A DNA stretch of 64,000 nt from Porphyromonas uenonis DSM 23387 = JCM 13868 (GTDB lineage Bacteria; Bacteroidota; Bacteroidia; Bacteroidales; Porphyromonadaceae): assembly GCF_000482365.1 (NCBI RefSeq), contig NZ_KI535306.1:204470-268469 (forward strand). Direction: 5' to 3'. Shown in pieces: positions 58,938 through 64,000 of this stretch (within the stretch, counting starts at the first letter, position 1; each line of letters opens with the position of its first letter). Both the position numbers and the translations under genes were made by a program. The notes below the pieces were generated by a model that searched no databases, had not been told where the DNA came from, and was given only the letters and a program-made list of their open reading frames with translations.

Positions 58938-61094
58938 ATGGCTACGCTACAGAAAATTAGAAATCGTGCCGGCCTACTCATCATCGTAGTGGGTGTCGCA
59001 CTCTTAGCATTTATCATTGGTGATGGTCTACGATCTGGCTCATCACTGCTTCAGGACAACAAGATGGTTGCTCTCAAAATTGACGGCAAAAAGGTCAAGT
59101 ACGACGAGTACCAGCAGCTTCTGACCGAGCGCACCGAGCCATACGAGCGCCAGGGCAAGCTAACGGACCAGGATCGTGTGCAGATCAGCAATCAGCTAGC
59201 ACAGGAGCTCATCGCAGACTACGTCCTAGAGCAAGAAGCCAAGGCGGTCGGACTACGTGTCACCCCCGCAGAGGTTTCGGCCCTTATCTTTGGTGAGGGG
59301 CTACCCACCTCACAGCTCGCAGCTCAGTTCTTCTCTCAGTTTGGCGTGAATATGGGTGACCCCGAGCAGATTCGCAACGTCATGAGCGAGCTGGATATGG
59401 ACAAGATCAAGGGACTTCCCGCAGAGCAGCAGAGCATGATGCTCTCTGTACGCAACCAGTGGCTAGAGACTGAGAAGCAGATCCGTAACCAGAGGCTCTC
59501 TGAGAAGTTCAACGCTCTGCTCACCCGTAGCTATGCTATCAACACACTAGACGAGAAGTACACCACAGGTCTAGGTACACGCACCGTCGCTGTCGTACGC
59601 ACACCGAGCACTATCCTGCCCAATGATCAGGTCACAGTCACAGACCAGCAGGTAAAGGCTTACTACGATAGCCACAAGCTACTGTACGCATTCCCCTTCG
59701 AGCAGGCTAAGGTCAACTACTACAGTACGCTGGTACGTCCTAGCGAAGCTGACTACGCTGCCGCAAAGGCTGAGGTAGACTCAGCTCGCATGCAGCTCCT
59801 AGCCACGACGACACCCGATAAGGTGGTCCGCAACTATGAGAATGGCAATGCCTACGAGACCTACTTCACAGACAAGGAGCTAGAGCAGTTCCTCTCTACC
59901 CAACCCAACGCTATGACTATGCTTCGCGAGGGTGCGATAGGAAGTGTCAATGAGCCTATCATTGTCAACGATAGCTACACACTCATCAAGCTCATCGACC
60001 GCAAGCAAGCACCCGAGGAGGTAAAGGTAAACGTGATCCCACTAGACACAGTCAATGCACTAAAGGCTGACAGCCTGATAGCTGCTATCCAGAGTGGGTC
60101 AGCCACGCTCGCACAGGTCGTAGCAAACTACTCTATGGACGAGCAGACCAAGGCAAATGGTGGTTACCTCATCAATCAGGATCAATACACCGGAATGCCC
60201 GACAGCACCTTCACAGAGTCTGAGCTCTTCGGTATGGGGCTAGACACGCTAAACAAGACCCCTGTCAATCAGTTTGTCAAGATGGAGCGCCCCGGAGCTA
60301 CGCTTCTCATTCGTAAGACAGCTCCCAAAGCGTCTGTCAACCACTACAAGATTGCTCAGCTCACAGTACCCATCAACTTCTCCGAGGAGACCTTCCGTAA
60401 GGAGCAAGCTAAGATCAACGATATCTTTACGGGCGACAAGAAGTTTGACCAAATGATGGATGCAGCTCAGAAGGCTGGTCTATCCGTCGTCCGTGGTGAG
60501 TATATCAATAGTACCTCAGCTGCTCTCGCCTCTATTCCTAACTCTCGTGAGGTCGTCAGCTGGGCCCTACGCTCTAAGGCCGGTACGGTATCAGACAAGA
60601 TCTTCCGCTGTGGCAATAACGACTATCTAGTCGTAGCGCAGGTTGAGACAAAGTACCCCGCAGGCTTCCAGCCCTTCGAGCAGGTTGCAGATCAAGTACG
60701 TGACTACGTCCTGATGGAGCAGCGTGGTGATCAGCTTGCCTCCAACCTAGCAAGCAAGAAGCTGAATAGCCTCGACAGCTATGCCACAGAGATGCAGTCG
60801 AGCGTAGACACCCTCTACAACATCAGCTACGTCTCCTCGCCCAATACGCCTGCAGCACTCGTGGGTAATGCCATGACGACCGGCATCGGTCAGCTCTCAG
60901 CACCATTCCGTGCAGGCACAGAGGTCGTTGTCCTCCAGCCAATATCGGAGAATGTAGACGCCTCTGTCACGAAGCCCTCTCCCGCAGCGACGGCTCAGAA
61001 GCGTCGCTCCTACGGACAGCAGATGGCCTACAGAGCGATGCAGGAGCTCATCATGCGGACTCCCATTGAGGATACACGCTATCGCTTCTGGTAA
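58938..61094 (+). CDS. PpiD/SurA-like periplasmic peptidyl-prolyl isomerase
   Basis: A 718-residue protein with an N-terminal membrane anchor (RAGLLIIVVGVALLAFIIGDGL) and a SurA_N_3-type helical domain (KIDGKKVKYDEYQQLLTERTEPYERQGKLTDQDRVQISNQLAQELIADYVLEQEAKAVGLRVTPAEVSALIFG). A parvulin-like PPIase domain lies around 340-450 (VKVNVIPLDTVNALKADSLIAAIQSGSATLAQVVANYSMDEQTKANGGYLINQ). A second SurA-like C-terminal half follows. Like PpiD, it probably helps proteins leaving the Sec channel fold in the periplasm. Whether the parvulin domain is catalytically active cannot be judged here. Confidence 0.9.
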   Translation: MATLQKIRNRAGLLIIVVGVALLAFIIGDGLRSGSSLLQDNKMVALKIDGKKVKYDEYQQLLTERTEPYERQGKLTDQDRVQISNQLAQELIADYVLEQEAKAVGLRVTPAEVSALIFGEGLPTSQLAAQFFSQFGVNMGDPEQIRNVMSELDMDKIKGLPAEQQSMMLSVRNQWLETEKQIRNQRLSEKFNALLTRSYAINTLDEKYTTGLGTRTVAVVRTPSTILPNDQVTVTDQQVKAYYDSHKLLYAFPFEQAKVNYYSTLVRPSEADYAAAKAEVDSARMQLLATTTPDKVVRNYENGNAYETYFTDKELEQFLSTQPNAMTMLREGAIGSVNEPIIVNDSYTLIKLIDRKQAPEEVKVNVIPLDTVNALKADSLIAAIQSGSATLAQVVANYSMDEQTKANGGYLINQDQYTGMPDSTFTESELFGMGLDTLNKTPVNQFVKMERPGATLLIRKTAPKASVNHYKIAQLTVPINFSEETFRKEQAKINDIFTGDKKFDQMMDAAQKAGLSVVRGEYINSTSAALASIPNSREVVSWALRSKAGTVSDKIFRCGNNDYLVVAQVETKYPAGFQPFEQVADQVRDYVLMEQRGDQLASNLASKKLNSLDSYATEMQSSVDTLYNISYVSSPNTPAALVGNAMTTGIGQLSAPFRAGTEVVVLQPISENVDASVTKPSPAATAQKRRSYGQQMAYRAMQELIMRTPIEDTRYRFW

Positions 61095-61145
61095 GACTCT
61101 CTATAGATAAGCGTCTCTTAAGTACGCTCCTATAAATTTCATAGT

Positions 61146-61184
61146 AGACGCACACCTGCAGACGAGCGGGTGTGCGTCTTCTCT
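61146..61184 (+). terminator. intrinsic terminator after PpiD-like gene
   Basis: AGACGCACACC...GGGTGTGCGTCT with tail TCTCTT. The 440-bp gap 61095-61535 holds this and the second 175-bp MITE. Confidence 0.8.
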
Positions 61185-61236
61185 TAAGAGGCAACCACCA
61201 TAAGGGCCGCGACACACACCTAGTCACACCTCCAAT

Positions 61237-61411
61237 GAGACTGTTGCAAAAGTCAACAGTCTCACAATCTTGCAGGCAAGATTGTCTAGACTTTGCAGAA
61301 AGGATGAAGCGCCAGGCGCTGAGGGTGAGGTCTGAAGGGAGCATACCTCCGTATGTGACCGAAACCGAATCCCGAAAGCAACACAGAGATTCGCCTTTAT
61401 GCAACAGTCTC
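61237..61411. mobile_element. 175-bp MITE, copy 2, with 6-bp target duplication
   Basis: Perfect 12-bp terminal inverted repeats GAGACTGTTGCA (61237-61248) and TGCAACAGTCTC (61400-61411). It is directly flanked by TCCAAT on both sides (61231-61236 and 61412-61417), a 6-bp target duplication. About 95% identical to 11533-11707 with equal length. The left third folds into two perfect hairpins, and GCATACctccGTATG adds another. No transposase is encoded here; a related full-length IS elsewhere would have to mobilise it. Confidence 0.92.
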
Positions 61412-61535
61412 TCCAATGCAACATTTCGCCACTTCAACCGTCTAATGAATAAACCCTCTCGGGCGTAAGCGACTATAAGGCCGCTCTTGAGGACTATCCG
61501 ATCAATCTATTAGTAAGAAGTATAACCTCAATGCT

Positions 61536-63050
61536 ATGAATAAATACCTCAAATACGCACTCCTGACGCTAGGCATAGCCCTCGTCAGTGGATTTGTATC
61601 GTGGGCGGTCGTACGCACCACCCTCAGGAAGGCGTCAGCAACCGGCTCTCCCTACGCCGCTATGCTAAAGAACTACCCAACCTCCGAAAACGACTACGGC
61701 TTCCTACAGTCCGACTACGAGCTCACCTCCAGTCGTACCGTAGGCAATGCGCCCGACCTCTCCCCCGCTGCTGAGCTGGCGGTGCAGGCTGTCGTACATA
61801 TCAAGGTCGAGGGAGAGCAGACCGTCGACTATATAGATCCTTTTGAGTTCTTCTTCGGTGGAGGCCGTGGCTTCGACCGTCCACAATCACGTACCGTCAC
61901 TAGCTTCGGCTCTGGAGTCATCATCAGTACGGACGGATATATTATTACCAATAACCACGTCGTCGAGGGGGCTAAGAGCATATCCGTCTCTCTCAACGAT
62001 GGTCGCTCCTTTGAGGCCAAGCTCATCGGGGCCGACCCCACGGTAGACATTGCACTACTCAAGGTCGACGCTAAGGATCTACCCACCATTCCCTTTGGCG
62101 ATAGTGACAAGATTAAGCTCGGCGAGTGGGTACTTGCCGTGGGCAACCCCTTCAACCTGACAGGCACCGTCACGGCAGGTATCATCAGTGCCAAGGCGCG
62201 TAGCACCGCTGTCGAGGGGCCACAAGGCAATGCTCAGATAGCTCGCTTCATACAGACCGACGCTGCTGTCAATCGTGGCAACAGCGGCGGCGCTCTCGTA
62301 GATGCTCAGGGACGACTCATCGGTATCAATACCATGATCTTCTCCGAGACGGGCAACTACTCAGGCTACTCTTTTGCTGTCCCCATCAATACCGCAGCCA
62401 AGATCGTTAGCGACCTCAAGAAGTATGGCTCCGTACAGCGCGCTGTCCTAGGCATCATCGGCGGGACGGTCAATGAGGACGTCAGAAAGGAGAAAGGCCT
62501 CAAGGTCTCTCAGGGCGTTTACGTCAATGAGTTCTCCGAGGTCAGTGCAGCCTATGCTGCTGGTATCGAGGAGGGCGACGTCATCGTAGCCATCGATGGC
62601 AACAAGATCACCGAGATGGGCGAACTACAGGAGCGCATCGGTCGTTGCCGTCCTGGAGACACCATCGTCGTCACCGTAGACCGCAAGGGCACCAAGCGAG
62701 ACTTCAAGGTAAAGCTCAAAAACGATGAGGGTAGCACAGAGATCGTCAAGAGAGACGGCAGTAGCCTCCTCGGAGCCACCCTGCGCGAGATCTCGGGCGA
62801 CCAGCTACGCAAGCAAGGCATCAGCTATGGCCTAGAGGTCACCAAGGTCGGCAATGGCAAGTTCCAGTCTGCAGGCATCAAGCAAGGCTTTATCATCCTC
62901 TCGATCAATAATAAGCCAGTACGCACCGTCTCTGCAGCACGTAAGCTAGTCGATGCTGCTCAGAAGACACGCACGGGAGACAAAGCGATACTAGTCAAGG
63001 GCTTCTACCCTGGTGGCTCTATGAAGTACTACGCCATAGACCTGAGCTAG
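61536..63050 (+). CDS. HtrA/DegQ-family serine protease Do
   Basis: A 504-residue periplasmic protease-chaperone. It has an N-terminal signal/anchor (YALLTLGIALVSGFVSWAVV) and a trypsin-like domain with the triad H141 (ITNNHVVEGA), D171 (DPTVDIALLKV) and S250 (NRGNSGGALV). Two PDZ domains follow (about 300-395, GVYVNEFSEVSAAYAAGIEEGDVIVAIDG; and about 415-500, LEVTKVGNGKFQSAGIKQGFIILSINNKPV). The Q-linker/LA loop carries EFFFGGGRGFDRPQ. It removes misfolded envelope proteins and complements the Skp, PpiD and BamA functions encoded nearby. No clear -7 box was found upstream. Confidence 0.95.
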   Translation: MNKYLKYALLTLGIALVSGFVSWAVVRTTLRKASATGSPYAAMLKNYPTSENDYGFLQSDYELTSSRTVGNAPDLSPAAELAVQAVVHIKVEGEQTVDYIDPFEFFFGGGRGFDRPQSRTVTSFGSGVIISTDGYIITNNHVVEGAKSISVSLNDGRSFEAKLIGADPTVDIALLKVDAKDLPTIPFGDSDKIKLGEWVLAVGNPFNLTGTVTAGIISAKARSTAVEGPQGNAQIARFIQTDAAVNRGNSGGALVDAQGRLIGINTMIFSETGNYSGYSFAVPINTAAKIVSDLKKYGSVQRAVLGIIGGTVNEDVRKEKGLKVSQGVYVNEFSEVSAAYAAGIEEGDVIVAIDGNKITEMGELQERIGRCRPGDTIVVTVDRKGTKRDFKVKLKNDEGSTEIVKRDGSSLLGATLREISGDQLRKQGISYGLEVTKVGNGKFQSAGIKQGFIILSINNKPVRTVSAARKLVDAAQKTRTGDKAILVKGFYPGGSMKYYAIDLS

Positions 63051-63151
63051 CAAACTACGGTAGGATCTGGTCCTAGCAAAGGAGGGGCAGGACTCCTCTA
63101 CCACGCTTCCGCTTGATCAGATCACACTGATTTTATATCACCCCCAAGCTG

Positions 63152-63185
63152 ACGGGCGAGCCTTACGGTTCGCCCGTTTTTCTTT
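63152..63185 (+). terminator. intrinsic terminator after HtrA protease
   Basis: ACGGGCGAgCCttaCGGtTCGCCCGTTTTTCTTT: 8-bp outer stem, inner CC/GG pairs, and T5 tail, about 100 bp after the stop. Confidence 0.92.
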
Positions 63186-63212
63186 GCCGTGAGGACGACT
63201 ACCCGTCTCCCC

Positions 63213-63567
63213 AGGGCTGACGCATTATAATCAGCCGTCTAGGAGCTGCACCTGACGATAGCTAGGAATACATGGCTTGAGTATCGCTACAGAGTGGCTA
63301 CGAAACCTCACTAATTACACCTTCCTCCCGAAGAATTAAATTCCTACCTAGGAATTTGCCAAATAAGTACCTAGGAATTCCTCCAATTCCTACCTAGGAA
63401 ATAAAAAATACTTCGGAGGAATCAAATGATACTTCGGAGGAATCAAAAAATAAGTCCGAAGAATTTGCCCATTTCCAGGTAGGAATTTGGGAAATTCCTA
63501 GGTAGCAATTTTGCCATTTCCTAGGTAGGAAATCAGACGAGCTCGTTTTTTATCATGCGTCAGCCCT
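63213..63567. mobile_element. 355-bp BrickBuilt-like MITE with near-perfect 12-bp target duplication
   Basis: The left end AGGGCTGACGCATTATAA and right end (inverted) AGGGCTGACGCATGATAAAA share at least 13 exact bases. Adjoining 12-mers ACCCGTCTCCCC (63201-63212) and GCCCGTCTCCCC (63568-63579) match at 11 of 12 positions. The leader of about 125 bp, CCTAGG-unit core and central TTCGGAGGAATC pair align with the copy at 37161-37515, and total length is identical. The 670-bp gap 63051-63721 otherwise has a terminator and the lipoprotein leader. Confidence 0.93.
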
Positions 63568-63721
63568 GCCCGTCTCCCCCGATCACTCCAGACGCCCGCA
63601 ACATTTGTATATAGATTAGATTTTTCTTAACTTAGCCTACGTAGGGCGGGTAACTATCCACGAGATCTATCTCCGCCACACTATTTAGTCACATACTAAC
63701 TAATCAAACTAATAGATATCT

Positions 63722-64000
63722 ATGAGAAAACTAACAGCCTTCCTATTCGCTACACTAGTAGTCTTAGGACTAGCATCCTGCTACGAGGACTGCGATGATG
63801 TTCTTCCTCAGCCCCAGTCTCTGACGCTGAGCCCCTCAGTCGCCACACTCCAGGTAGGCGACACCAAGCAGCTCACAGCTACTGTAGAGCCCACAGATCA
63901 GAACTACACCGTCACCTTCACCAGCGACAATGAGCAGGTCGCTACGGTCGATGCCAACGGACTCGTCAAGGCAGTTGCCGAGGGTACTGCCAACATCACA
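63722..64000 (+). CDS. BIG2 (bacterial Ig-like) lipoprotein, 3' end beyond window
   Basis: Translation from ATG at 63722 gives MRKLTAFLFATLVVLGLASC, a lipoprotein signal with lipobox LASC. YEDCDDVLPQPQ and a BIG2 domain follow: SLTLSPSVATLQVGDTKQLTATVEPTDQNYTVTFTSDNEQVATVDANGLVKAVAEGTANIT. The frame is open to the end of the window (93 codons seen). BIG2 domains occur in surface adhesins and carbohydrate-associated lipoproteins of Bacteroidetes; the functional part is not visible. It begins about 155 bp after the mobile element at 63213-63567. Confidence 0.85.
   Translation, partial: MRKLTAFLFATLVVLGLASCYEDCDDVLPQPQSLTLSPSVATLQVGDTKQLTATVEPTDQNYTVTFTSDNEQVATVDANGLVKAVAEGTANIT

Noticed and set aside
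1-64000. A dedicated novel defence or secretion system
   Set aside because: I looked for unexplained multi-gene clusters with nuclease, helicase, toxin or phage-like motifs and found none; novelty here lies in the non-coding repeats and a few protein variants.

Overview
The window looks like a chromosomal segment of a Bacteroidales bacterium, most likely a non-gingivalis Porphyromonas (P. asaccharolytica/uenonis-like). Three things point there. Most intergenic regions carry the Bacteroidetes -7 promoter box TAnnTTTG. There is a complete six-gene heme-uptake locus in the hmuYRSTUV order known from P. gingivalis. Two tandem OmpA-type porins match the P. gingivalis Pgm6/7 arrangement. Intergenic minisatellite/MITE elements also recall the BrickBuilt family described in P. 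gingivalis. The genus is a strong inference; the species is a guess. There are no rRNA or tRNA genes, no complete insertion sequence, no prophage and no conjugative module.

Layout. 1-5600: a possible CRISPR repeat at the very edge, a SAM methyltransferase, a TetR regulator, and a TonB receptor plus DUF4374 lipoprotein pair resembling XusA/XusB xenosiderophore uptake. 5600-11500: housekeeping genes pyrH, frr, rsgA, rnr, rlmN. 11500-17700: a 175-bp MITE, two tandem outer-membrane proteins, a SulP transporter whose 3' end carries a mobile element, an Fe-S F420H2-dehydrogenase-like protein and a Pro-Thr-linker lipoprotein. 17800-27540: ileS, a DksA-like protein, lspA, a DUF4296 lipoprotein, alaS and aroB. 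27880-36590 (minus strand): hmuVUTSRY. 37630-44390 (minus): two Skp/OmpH chaperones, bamA, uppS, a DUF6089 protein and a DUF6242 lipoprotein. 44570-49720 (minus): mrp, trmB, an acidic small protein, meaB and two DUF1573 proteins. 50440-52820 (minus): the OmpA pair. 53190-63050: coaX, an outer-membrane protein, a TPR protein, lptC, a CNNM/CBS transporter, a PpiD/SurA-like isomerase and an HtrA protease. The window ends inside a BIG2 lipoprotein.

Themes. Much of the window builds and maintains the outer membrane (lspA, skp, bamA, uppS, lptC, ppiD, htrA, OmpA) or acquires iron (hmu locus, Xus-like pair).

The most unusual content is non-coding, in three repeat systems. First, a 260-355-bp element family with 18-bp terminal inverted repeats, a CCTAGG-rich minisatellite core and apparent 12-bp target duplications; one copy supplies the last codons and stop of sulP. 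Second, a 175-bp, hairpin-rich MITE with a 6-bp target duplication. Third, paired heptanucleotide arrays (TGTTGGC and CCTCTAA) placed in one orientation between a stop codon and the promoter or start of the next gene, plus free-standing 22-bp palindromic-unit arrays. Among proteins, the notable points are an isoleucyl-tRNA synthetase with a swapped HIGH signature (GIHH), a Met-Pro-Gly repeat in HmuS and a Gly-Tyr repeat inside BamA.
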